From Halapricum salinum (GTDB lineage Archaea; Halobacteriota; Halobacteria; Halobacteriales; Haloarculaceae): a stretch of DNA of 64,000 nt. Under the pieces are notes generated by a model, which was not told the DNA's origin, ran no database searches, and was given only the letters and a program-made list of their open reading frames with translations. The DNA is taken from NCBI RefSeq assembly GCF_004799665.1, contig NZ_CP031310.1, positions 2,534,887 to 2,598,886 of the forward strand, in the 5' to 3' direction. Below are positions 42,258 to 49,885 of the stretch, one piece after another; position 1 is the stretch's first letter, and the number at the start of each line of letters is the position of its first letter. Made by a program: the position numbers and the translations under genes.

Positions 42258-44171
42258 GTGGCACTGTTCGGACTCTCGGCAGGCGTCCTCGTCGTCTTCG
42301 CGATCATCCTCGCAGCGCTGGCGCTGTTCGTCACCGAGGTCGTCCCGGTCGACGTCACCGCGCTGGGAATTCTGGTCACGCTGTTGCTCGTCCAGCCGGT
42401 CACCGAGCAACTGACGACGTGGGGGCTGCTCGCCGAGCCGATCTACGTCCTCACCCAGCCCGGTAGCGACGTCAGCGCGACTTCCCAGGGACTCTCTGGG
42501 TTCGCGAGCACGGCGACGATCACCGTGCTGGCGATGTTCATCCTCAGCGCGGGCGTCCGGCGCACGGGTGTGATCCAGATCCTCGGCTCGAAGATCGCCG
42601 CGTATACGCGCGACGACGAGACGAAACAACTGGGCGCGACGATCGGCCTCGTCAGTCCCATCTCGGGGTTCATCAACAACACCGCCGCCGTCGCAATCTT
42701 GCTGCCGATGGTGACCGACCTCGCCCAGAAGGGTAAGACCTCGCCATCGAAACTGCTGATGCCGCTGTCCTTTGCGTCGATGTTCGGCGGGACGCTGACG
42801 TTGATCGGGACGTCGACGAACATCCTCGCCAGCGAGATCACGGGCCGGCTCGGCCGCGAACTGGGGATCGCCTCCCTCGACGAGTTTTCGATGTTCGAGT
42901 TCACCAGCCTCGGGATCGTCGTCATGCTCGTCGGGATGGCCTATCTGATGACCGTCGGGCGCTGGCTCACGCCCGCGCGGATCAAGCCCGCCGAGGACCT
43001 CACCGAGGAGTTCGAGATGGCCGACTACCTGACGGAGGTCGTCGTGCGAGAGGATTCACCGATCGTCGGCCAGACCGTCCAGACCGCGTTGCAGGACACC
43101 GACTTCGACGTCGACCTCGTGCAGTTGATCCGCGACGAGGCGGTCTTCCTCGAACCACTCGGGCCGAAAGTCATCCAGCCGGGCGACGTCTTCGCCGTCC
43201 GGACCGACCGCGATACGCTCGTCGAACTGATGGACGTCGACGGCCTCGACTTGTTGCCGGAAGTCGAGGTCACAGAGGAGGAGTTAGAGGCCGCCGAGAA
43301 CGAGGCCCAGAACCTCGTCGAAGTCGTCGTCGCGCCGGGATCGACACTTGTCGGGGAGACGCTGGCGAGCATGAACTTCCGCCAGCGCTACGACGCGACG
43401 GTGCTGGCCTTCCGGCGTGGCGGGGAGATCATCCACGAGCGGATGGAAGACACGCGGCTCCGGGTGGGGGACACGCTGTTGATCCAGGGGACCGCCGACA
43501 GTATCGACCGTCTGAACAACAACCGCAACTTCATCGTGGCACAGGAGGTCCAGCGGCCAGACTACCGCCAGTCGAAGATCCCCGTCGCGGTCGGGCTCGT
43601 CGCTGCCGTGGTCGGGCTGGCCGCGCTGACGCCGATCGACATCGCGACGGCCGCGCTCGGCGGTGCACTCGGGATGATCCTGACGGGTTGTCTCAAGCCG
43701 ACGGAGATCTACGATTCGGTCCAGTGGGACGTCATCATCCTGCTGGCTGGTGTGATCCCGCTCGGGATCGCCCTGGAGGTCACGGGTGGCGCGGCGCTGA
43801 TCGCCGACGGGATCGTCGCGCTCGCGCCGTCGTTGCCGCCGATCCTCGTCCTCGGGTTGATGTACGTCGTCACCGCCGTCCTGACGAACGTCATCTCGAA
43901 CAACGCCTCGGTGGTGTTGATGATCCCCGTCGCCGTCGAGGCGGCCACCCAACTGGGAGCAAATCCCTTCGCGTTCGTGCTCGCGGTAACGTTCGCGGCC
44001 TCGACGGCGTTCATGACGCCCGTGGGGTACCAGACGAACCTCTTCGTCTACGGCCCGGGTGGGTATCGATTCACGGACTACGTTCGCGTGGGCGCGCCGC
44101 TGCAGGCGCTTCTGGCCGTGGTGACGACGATCGGGATCGCGGTCATCTGGGGATTGCAGCCGCCGGCCTAG
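42258..44171 (+). CDS. SLC13/DASS-family anion permease with two internal RCK_C (TrkA-C) domains
   Basis: This 637-residue protein has transmembrane helices at both ends (about 1-235 and 440-637) and a soluble middle with two TrkA-C domains. The first is at about 255-335 (VREDSPIVGQTVQTALQD) and the second at about 350-430 (VVAPGSTLVGETLASMNFR). The signature NNTAAVAILLPMVTDLAQ near residue 136 and its partner NVISNNASVVLMIPVAVEAA near 545 are the SNT-type sodium/anion sites of the family. Likely substrates are sulfate, phosphate or dicarboxylates; they cannot be told apart here. The GTG start fits promoter spacing. It overlaps the convergent BofA-like gene by 4 nt. Confidence 0.87.
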   Translation: MALFGLSAGVLVVFAIILAALALFVTEVVPVDVTALGILVTLLLVQPVTEQLTTWGLLAEPIYVLTQPGSDVSATSQGLSGFASTATITVLAMFILSAGVRRTGVIQILGSKIAAYTRDDETKQLGATIGLVSPISGFINNTAAVAILLPMVTDLAQKGKTSPSKLLMPLSFASMFGGTLTLIGTSTNILASEITGRLGRELGIASLDEFSMFEFTSLGIVVMLVGMAYLMTVGRWLTPARIKPAEDLTEEFEMADYLTEVVVREDSPIVGQTVQTALQDTDFDVDLVQLIRDEAVFLEPLGPKVIQPGDVFAVRTDRDTLVELMDVDGLDLLPEVEVTEEELEAAENEAQNLVEVVVAPGSTLVGETLASMNFRQRYDATVLAFRRGGEIIHERMEDTRLRVGDTLLIQGTADSIDRLNNNRNFIVAQEVQRPDYRQSKIPVAVGLVAAVVGLAALTPIDIATAALGGALGMILTGCLKPTEIYDSVQWDVIILLAGVIPLGIALEVTGGAALIADGIVALAPSLPPILVLGLMYVVTAVLTNVISNNASVVLMIPVAVEAATQLGANPFAFVLAVTFAASTAFMTPVGYQTNLFVYGPGGYRFTDYVRVGAPLQALLAVVTTIGIAVIWGLQPPA

Positions 44172-44440
44172 GCGAGAACGAGCGCGGCGACGAACGCGAC
44201 GTCGAGATACGACAGCAGGATCACCAGTAGCGCGCCTGGGACGCCGGCGATTGCGACGACAAGTAGCGAGATTGGTGTGATCGCGATCGATAGTCCCAGT
44301 AGGAGATCAGCGAGGACGAACACGACCAGTCCGAGGACGGCGTTCCAGACGAACGGTTTGATCGTCTTGACGACCTTGTACGCGCCGAAGACGATCGCGA
44401 GTACGAGGAGGACCAGCCCGATTTCGAGGAACGTGACCAT
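44168..44440 (-). CDS. BofA-like (pro-sigmaK processing inhibitor family) membrane protein
   Basis: The 90-residue protein has two or three hydrophobic helices. The ending, with repeated GLVVFVLADLLLGLSIAITPISLLVVAI and GVPGALLVILLSYL, is typical of the BofA family; the PG-containing helix end is its hallmark. Archaea have no sigma-K, so the bacterial sporulation role does not apply; the archaeal function is unknown. The ATG at 44440 is chosen over an upstream in-frame start because it begins directly before the first helix. Confidence 0.75.
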   Translation of the reverse strand: MVTFLEIGLVLLVLAIVFGAYKVVKTIKPFVWNAVLGLVVFVLADLLLGLSIAITPISLLVVAIAGVPGALLVILLSYLDVAFVAALVLA

Positions 44441-44484
44441 GCCTGAATGGTCGCCTCGCGAGGGTATGTGTTTTCGGGCCGCAA

Positions 44485-44497
44485 CGAAACGCTTTAC
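44485..44497 (+). promoter_or_regulatory. BRE/TATA promoter of tRNA-Pro
   Basis: CGAAACGCTTTAC has the BRE-like CGAAA and a TTTAC box about 30 bp before the tRNA 5' end. Confidence 0.5.
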
Positions 44498-44523
44498 CAC
44501 CCCTCACTGTTAGGAGAGGATGC

Positions 44524-44596
44524 GGGGTCGTGGGGTAGCTTGGTAACCTTCGGGCCTTGGGTGCCCGTACCCCCGGTTCAAATCCGGGCGACCCCA
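44524..44596 (+). tRNA. tRNA-Pro (anticodon TGG)
   Basis: The acceptor stem GGGGTCG pairs with CGACCCC. The anticodon arm CGGGC-CTTGGGT-GCCCG presents TGG. The T arm is CCCGG-TTCAAAT-CCGGG and the discriminator is A. CCA is not encoded. The last 20 bases reappear, slightly altered, at 44701-44722. Confidence 0.95.
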
Positions 44597-44599
44597 TTT

Positions 44600-44724
44600 G
44601 CTGTCGTGAGCAAATAGGCGAGCGACAGCACTGCAAGAGCGCGGATTTGAACTAGACGAGTCGCAGCGCCGAGCGTAGCGAGGCGACCGTCTTGGCGTAG
44701 TTCACAATCCGGGCGACCCTATCG
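44600..44724. repeat. Displaced tRNA-Pro 3'-end copy with conserved-loop hairpin
   Basis: TTCACAATCCGGGCGACCCT (from 44701) repeats the tRNA 3' end TTCAAATCCGGGCGACCCC (from 44577) with few changes, 124 bp downstream. An inverted fragment (GCGGATTTGAAC) lies at about 44641. Between them is the motif CGAGCGTAGCGAGG, common to the other non-coding hairpins in the window. It looks like the scar of an insertion or excision at the tRNA 3' end. Confidence 0.55.
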
Positions 44725-44817
44725 TTTTTCCAGACTGAATCGTGAGGGGTATCGCCACGTTCGGGCGACGATAGAGCGGTCGAATCCCTCAAGTGGCCAT
44801 CCGACGAATCGACTCCA

Positions 44818-45615
44818 ATGCGCGCGTTCAGGGTCGCCTACGACGGCCGCCCCTTCCACGGCTTCCAGCGCCAGCCCGACGTGTCGACGGTCGCCGACGC
44901 GCTTCTGGACGCCCTTCGGGATCTCGGAGTCGCCTTCGATGGCGACGTACCACCGGGATACGCCGCAGCCGGACGCACTGACGCCGGCGTCTCGGCGCTC
45001 GCCCAGACCGTCGCCTTCGAGGCTCCAGCGTGGCTTTCCCCGGCGGCGTTCAACAGCGAACTCCCGGCCAGCGTTCGTGCCTGGGCGGCCGCGGACGCCC
45101 CAGAGGGGTTTCATGCGACCCACGACGCCGTCGAGCGCGGCTACACCTACTATCTCTACGCGCCCGAGGCTGCCCTGGCCCAGTCTCGCGAGGCTGCGGC
45201 CGCGCTCTCGGGCGAGCACGACTTCCACAATCTCACGCCCGACGAGACGGGGACGGTTCGGGACCTCTCTATTTCGGTCGAACGCGAGGATGAGTTTCTC
45301 GTGTGTGAGTTCCGTGCGGACGGGTTCGCCCGCCAGCTCGTCAGACGGCTCGTGACGGTTCTCGAAGCCGTGGCGACCGGGGCGGCGACGCTCGACCGAA
45401 TCGACCGCGTGCTCGCTTCCGACCCGCTGGACGGTCCCGAGGGTGTCGCTCCGGCCCCGGCCCACCCACTGGTGCTGACTGACGTCGTCTATCCGAGCCT
45501 GTCGTTCGAGGTCGACGCGGAAGCGGCCGCCAGCGCCCGCGAGATATTCGACCAGCGCCATCGCGAGTGGACTGCGAGAGCCCAGGTCGCGGCGTCGATT
45601 CGCGACGGGATCTGA
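44818..45615 (+). CDS. truA: tRNA pseudouridine synthase A
   Basis: This 265-residue TruA converts U38-40 of the tRNA anticodon arm to pseudouridine. The catalytic aspartate is in AGRTDAGVSALAQ at about residue 61. Other blocks are AYDGRPFHGFQRQPD at the start, ATHDAVERGYTYYL, GEHDFHNLTPD and FRADGFARQLVRRLVTVLEAV. It lies downstream of tRNA-Pro but has no shared transcript evidence. Confidence 0.94.
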   Translation: MRAFRVAYDGRPFHGFQRQPDVSTVADALLDALRDLGVAFDGDVPPGYAAAGRTDAGVSALAQTVAFEAPAWLSPAAFNSELPASVRAWAAADAPEGFHATHDAVERGYTYYLYAPEAALAQSREAAAALSGEHDFHNLTPDETGTVRDLSISVEREDEFLVCEFRADGFARQLVRRLVTVLEAVATGAATLDRIDRVLASDPLDGPEGVAPAPAHPLVLTDVVYPSLSFEVDAEAAASAREIFDQRHREWTARAQVAASIRDGI

Positions 45616-45651
45616 ACAGGTACAAGTCGATCCAGCCCCGAGAGACGGGTA

Positions 45652-45870
45652 ATGGATCGATCCCAGATGCTCACGGGCGGGCTGATCCTGGCGGCGATGG
45701 TGCTCGTCCCCGGGGTCACGAAGTACGTGCTCACCGAACTCGGCTATGCGACCCTCGGGTCGATGATCTGGTACGGCGGCTACGCTACCGGCGTCCTCCT
45801 GGTCTGGGCGATGTGGATTCGTCCACTCGATCTCACTGGCCCGACCGAACCGGATCATCCCGGGGAGTGA
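45652..45870 (+). CDS. Small two-helix membrane protein
   Basis: The 72-residue protein has two predicted transmembrane segments (LTGGLILAAMVLVPGVTKYV and GGYATGVLLVWAMWI) and a short acidic C-terminal tail. It starts 37 bp after truA and precedes another small gene. I do not recognise the family. Strong hydrophobic periodicity and halophilic tail composition support coding. Confidence 0.65.
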   Translation: MDRSQMLTGGLILAAMVLVPGVTKYVLTELGYATLGSMIWYGGYATGVLLVWAMWIRPLDLTGPTEPDHPGE

Positions 45871-45899
45871 CTTTTGCCCGCGGGGCTTCTCTGTCCGGT

Positions 45900-46184
45900 A
45901 TGGCCTCCGAAGACGACGACACGGTCCGGGTCTGGCTCGTCGAACGCACCTACTCCGACGACGAACAAAATCTGATCATCCTCGTCTACGCGACGCCCGA
46001 CGGCGAGCACTACTTCCGAAAAGAGCGGGCGCTGACCAGTTTCTCGGGCGATCGTCGGGAGACGACGGCTGCTCTCGACGTCGAACCTCAGCAACTCGGG
46101 ACCGTCGATCCTGACGACCGCGAGCAGTACGCCAGCGAAGCCCGGCGGATGGCCCGTATTCACGACCCGGACGACCCGATCTGA
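45900..46184 (+). CDS. Small acidic cytoplasmic protein, conserved-looking, function unknown
   Basis: The 94-residue protein has an N-terminal beta-rich stretch (VRVWLVERTYSDDEQNLIILVYATPDGEHYFRKERALTSF pattern) and an acidic C-terminus with ASEARRMARIHDPDDPI. A TATA-like ACTTTTGCC about 27 bp upstream supports the ATG at 45900. There are no cysteines, membrane segments or known motifs. Confidence 0.7.
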   Translation: MASEDDDTVRVWLVERTYSDDEQNLIILVYATPDGEHYFRKERALTSFSGDRRETTAALDVEPQQLGTVDPDDREQYASEARRMARIHDPDDPI

Positions 46185-46245
46185 GCTCTGGATGACCTGC
46201 CTGGTGACCGCAACGACCTTTTTCGCCCAGCCCTGAGGACCGGGT

Positions 46246-47520
46246 ATGCAACAGCGTGGGATCTCTCGGCGGGAGTTCGCCAAGGCCGCGGTCGCGATCG
46301 GTGGGGCCAGTGCGCTGGCGGCCTGCATGGAGCGAGAGGGTGAGGGGACGCCGACCGTCGACGTTCCAGAGGGGCCAGACGATCTCTCGTCGCTGCCGGC
46401 CCGCCAGCACGCCTGGAACGACGCACTGGCGACCGACGACCACGGTAACACGCTCAACGCCCGCCACCACGTCCTCCTGTATCTGGAGTACGGTGGTGAG
46501 GGAACACCGACCGACGACGACCGCAGTACCGTCGAAGACGCTCTTCAGAGTCTCGAACACGCCTACGAACGCTCCAACGAGGGACTGCTCTTGACGATCG
46601 GCTACTCGCGAGCGTACTTCGAGCGTTACGACGCGGCCCTGTCCGAGGGCGTCGACCTCCCCCGACCCCGAGCACTCGCGGACTTCGAGGATCCAGATCC
46701 CGACGAACCAGACGCGATTGTCCACCTCGCCAGCGATCACGCCCGGGTCGTCCTCGAAGCAGAGGAGGCACTCCGTGGCAACCGCGAACAAGCCAACGGG
46801 CGGGCGATGGACGCCGACTTCTCGGGCATTTTCGAGGTGGCGGATCGACGCACGGGGTTCATCGGCGACGGCCTCCCGGCCGAGCACGACGACGTCGATG
46901 GCGTCCCCGAGGACGAAGTCGACGAGGACGCCCCGCTCTACATGGGATTCAAGTCCGGCTTCGAGAAGAACCAGGCCACGGAGGATCGCGTGACGATCCA
47001 GTCGGGGCCGTTCGAAGGCGGGACGACCCAGCACATCTCGAAGATCCGCCTCCATCTCGACCAGTGGTACGAACAGGACAGTCGCTACCAGCGCGTCGGC
47101 AAGATGTTCTGCCCGGCACACGCCGAGAACGGCACGGTCGAAGGCGTGGGCGAGAATCTCGGGACTGACAGTGGGATGGATCAGTGTCCGGCCCACGTCG
47201 AGGACGACGCCCGCGACATGGGCTTTGTCGGCCACTCCCAGAAGAACGCCCAGGCCCGCGAGGACGACGCGCCCGTGATCCTCCGGCGGGACTTCGACTC
47301 GACCGACGACGGCCACGCCGGCGTCCACTTTCTGGCACTCCAGCGGCAGATCGGTGATTTCGTCGCCACACGGGAGGCGATGAACGGGACCGACGCCGCC
47401 GAGGCCGGCGGGGTCGGCACGCGACACAACAACGGGATCTTGCAGTACATGACCGTCCTCCGGCGCGGGAACTACCTGGTGCCGCCACGGGAGCGGCGGT
47501 CGCTTCCGCGGCCGGCCTGA
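46246..47520 (+). CDS. Tat-exported lipoprotein resembling Dyp-type peroxidases (iron-uptake-type)
   Basis: This 424-residue protein has a twin-arginine signal (SRREFAKAAVAIGGASALAACM) ending in a lipobox cysteine at about residue 27. The mature part resembles the Dyp-peroxidase fold: GFIGDGLP, YMGFKSGFEKNQA, GPFEGGTTQHISKIRLHL and a C-terminal histidine-containing GHAGVHFLALQRQIGDF. Exported Dyp peroxidases such as EfeB take part in iron acquisition. A P19-like lipoprotein gene 0.9 kb downstream strengthens that link. Heme ligation cannot be confirmed by eye. Confidence 0.75.
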   Translation: MQQRGISRREFAKAAVAIGGASALAACMEREGEGTPTVDVPEGPDDLSSLPARQHAWNDALATDDHGNTLNARHHVLLYLEYGGEGTPTDDDRSTVEDALQSLEHAYERSNEGLLLTIGYSRAYFERYDAALSEGVDLPRPRALADFEDPDPDEPDAIVHLASDHARVVLEAEEALRGNREQANGRAMDADFSGIFEVADRRTGFIGDGLPAEHDDVDGVPEDEVDEDAPLYMGFKSGFEKNQATEDRVTIQSGPFEGGTTQHISKIRLHLDQWYEQDSRYQRVGKMFCPAHAENGTVEGVGENLGTDSGMDQCPAHVEDDARDMGFVGHSQKNAQAREDDAPVILRRDFDSTDDGHAGVHFLALQRQIGDFVATREAMNGTDAAEAGGVGTRHNNGILQYMTVLRRGNYLVPPRERRSLPRPA

Positions 47521-47539
47521 GGTGTGTCCGCCGGTCAGG

Positions 47540-48325
47540 CTATCGACGGCCCAGTGGCGACTCGTTCGTGTGGTACTGGAAGTTGACGATGAAGCCGGTA
47601 AACAGCGTCGCGGCGGCGAGATAGAGGCTCGTGAGGATGAGGAGGACGCCGCTGAGGACGCCGTAGACGGAGAACTGACCGGCGTTGATTGCGTAGAACT
47701 GGATCCCGGTGTGGATGACGGTCCAGCAGAACGCCGTCGTCGTCGCGCCGGGGAGGGCGTCCCGAGACTTCGTGATGGCCGTCGACGGGAGGACGTACAG
47801 CGGGAGAAACATGATTGTCAGCAGGAGCCAGAGACTCCCGAACGCGGCCACGAAATCGAGTGGGCCGCGCCCAGTGTAGGCAAAAATGACCGTCGTCGTC
47901 GTGATGGTGAGGATGGCCGCGCCGATGCTGCCGAGGATCCCGATCGCGTCGCGAATCCAGGCGTGAACGCCGGCTCTACTCTCGCCTTCGATCCGCTCGA
48001 CGACAGCCCGCACGTCGCCGACGAAGTTCACACCACTCCAGACCAACACGAAAACGGCCAGCAACCCGGCGCTGATCCGGTGGGTGGCCGTCTGTAACGA
48101 CTGGTCGATCAGATCGCTGACTTCCGGTGTGAGAAACGTCGGCGCGATCCGGGCCAGCTGGGTCGTGAGCTGGTCACCGAGGACGGCGACGACCAGGAGC
48201 AACAGCGGGACGAACGAGACGAACCCGTAGTACGCTAGCGCGGCCGCGGGGTATCGAATCTCTTCTCGATAGGCGGTCAGGGCGACGGCTTTGAGGAAAG
48301 AGGCGGCGTCGCCGACCAGTCCCAT
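47540..48325 (-). CDS. YihY/BrkB-family inner membrane protein
   Basis: The 261-residue protein has six hydrophobic helices and the family signatures RYPAAALAYYGFVSFVPLLLL near the start and FSVYGVLSGVLLILTSLYLAAATLFTGFIVNF near the end. Members were once called ribonuclease BN in error; they are transporter-like with unknown substrates. The ATG at 48325 is preferred over a GTG two codons upstream. It sits between two iron-related lipoprotein genes but is on the opposite strand. Confidence 0.87.
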   Translation of the reverse strand: MGLVGDAASFLKAVALTAYREEIRYPAAALAYYGFVSFVPLLLLVVAVLGDQLTTQLARIAPTFLTPEVSDLIDQSLQTATHRISAGLLAVFVLVWSGVNFVGDVRAVVERIEGESRAGVHAWIRDAIGILGSIGAAILTITTTTVIFAYTGRGPLDFVAAFGSLWLLLTIMFLPLYVLPSTAITKSRDALPGATTTAFCWTVIHTGIQFYAINAGQFSVYGVLSGVLLILTSLYLAAATLFTGFIVNFQYHTNESPLGRR

Positions 48326-48427
48326 GGCCACCCTTGGACGTTACAGATGAAAAAGCTCGGTGGCCAGTGACAGCCGATCGCCACGAAACCACATCGCTAT
48401 TGTCCGTCTAGCCCCGAGGGCCGACAA

Positions 48428-49462
48428 ATGAGACGGCGAACCTTCCTCGGTGGGTGCGCGACCGGCGTCGCGGCCGGACTGGCGGGCTGTGGCGGACTGC
48501 TCGAAGAGCGCTCGACTGACGGGAGCGGAAACCCGTCCGTCCTCGAAGATCGGCCGGACGCGGTCTATCACCCGACCCATATCGAGGGTATGGAGATGAT
48601 CGGCACCCAGACTGTCGGCGACCGCAAGGTGGGCCTGTTCTACTCCTACGCCCACCGATTCTGGACCGTCACCGGAACCCGGACCAATCTGGCCGAGATC
48701 CAGGACGGCCAGGACGTCCACCTGATGGCTTCGACCTGGGATCCCGAGACGCAAACCGTGATTCCCGTGCTCGACCAGCCCACCTTCACCATCACCCAGG
48801 ACGGCAGCGAGGTCGACGAAAAGCGCGCGTGGCCCATGCTCAGCCAGAACATGGGCTTTCACTTCGGCGAGAACATGGCACTGTCCGGCGACGGGACCTA
48901 CACCGTCGAAGTCGACGTTCCGGCCGTCGGTGCGACTACCGTCGACGACTTCCAGGGGCAGTTCGGTGAGTCGATTACTGCCGAATTCAGCTTCGAGTAC
49001 GCTCAGAGTGAGCGCGACGACATTCGCTTCGAGCAGTTCCCCGACCAGAAGGGCTCGAGCGCGGCTGTCTCGCCCATGGAGATGGGGATGTTGCCGCTGT
49101 CGTACGCGCCCCGGATGGGGCAACTCCCGGGCTCGCCCGTCGAAGTGGGGAGCGTCGGTGACGCGACGATGGTGGCCACAGTCGACGGGTCGACGCTGCT
49201 CGTCTCGCCGCGGACGCCCTACAATCACTTCTCGATTCCCGGATTCTCGCTGTCGGCCACAATCGAGAGCGTCGGCTTCGATGGCCAGCTAGACGACGCG
49301 ATCGGCCCCGTGCTGGGTGCCCACTACCGAGCGGAACTACCGGAAGCACCGTCGAGTGGTGACGAACTCACAGTCACTGTCGACGGGCCGTGTTCGCTCT
49401 CCCGACACGAGGGTTACGAGACGGCGTTCCTCGAACGCGGGTCGGTCTCGAGGACGCTGTAG
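48428..49462 (+). CDS. Tat lipoprotein of the P19-like iron-transport type (haloarchaeal DUF7350-like)
   Basis: The 344-residue protein starts MRRRTFLGGCATGVAAGLAGC, a twin-arginine signal with a lipobox cysteine at residue 21. The first mature domain (about 45-210) is rich in Met and His at places expected for a P19/Tp34-type metal site (HPTHIEGMEMIG, YAHRFW, MGFHFGENMAL). The second half is a beta-rich domain with HFSIPGFSL. P19 proteins aid periplasmic iron uptake with FTR1 permeases. No permease is in the window. With the Dyp-like lipoprotein nearby it suggests an EfeUOB-analogous surface system. Confidence 0.75.
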   Translation: MRRRTFLGGCATGVAAGLAGCGGLLEERSTDGSGNPSVLEDRPDAVYHPTHIEGMEMIGTQTVGDRKVGLFYSYAHRFWTVTGTRTNLAEIQDGQDVHLMASTWDPETQTVIPVLDQPTFTITQDGSEVDEKRAWPMLSQNMGFHFGENMALSGDGTYTVEVDVPAVGATTVDDFQGQFGESITAEFSFEYAQSERDDIRFEQFPDQKGSSAAVSPMEMGMLPLSYAPRMGQLPGSPVEVGSVGDATMVATVDGSTLLVSPRTPYNHFSIPGFSLSATIESVGFDGQLDDAIGPVLGAHYRAELPEAPSSGDELTVTVDGPCSLSRHEGYETAFLERGSVSRTL

Positions 49463-49559
49463 GGCCGTCGTGTCCGAGTCGTCGTTTCGTCAGACTAGTG
49501 TCAGCAGCTATGTGAATGTCTGACGTAGGTTTATGCAGGCAGAGGCTGGGGTAGTGAAT

Positions 49560-49841
49560 ATGTGCGGCAACCGCGTCGAGGAACTGGAAGAGCAGGTCAA
49601 TCAGCTACAGGCGACCGTCGACGGACTGACCGACGAACTCGTCGAGTGCAAGGTCAGGATTCGGGAACTGGAGAACGCGGTCGACGACGGCAACGGGTTC
49701 AGCCCGGACGGCGAGCCCGATCCCGAGACCGACATCGAGGACGCCGGACCGGAGCCGGCCGAAGAAGCTAACAATGAGGAACCCGACGCAACTGACGACG
49801 AAGAACAGACCGAAAGCGGATCGGACATCATCATCGCGTGA
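49560..49841 (+). CDS. Small coiled-coil acidic protein upstream of smc
   Basis: The 93-residue protein starts with MCGNRVEELEEQVNQLQATV, a leucine-heptad coiled coil over about residues 5-45, and ends in a disordered acidic tail. TTTATGCAG about 27 bp upstream acts as a TATA box for the ATG at 49560. It directly precedes smc with 44 bp between them, a placement that suggests association with chromosome structure but does not prove it. Confidence 0.7.
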   Translation: MCGNRVEELEEQVNQLQATVDGLTDELVECKVRIRELENAVDDGNGFSPDGEPDPETDIEDAGPEPAEEANNEEPDATDDEEQTESGSDIIIA

Positions 49842-49867
49842 CGCCACCGGGTGCCCACCTGGCGTCA
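49841..49867. promoter_or_regulatory. Inverted repeat between the coiled-coil gene and smc
   Basis: GACGCCA and TGGCGTC pair perfectly across 13 bases that themselves contain GGGTGCCC. It begins at the stop codon of the upstream gene, so it could end or stabilise that transcript, or regulate smc, whose ATG is 19 bp further on. Confidence 0.4.
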
Positions 49868-49885
49868 GCGAGTAGTTGACCCCCC

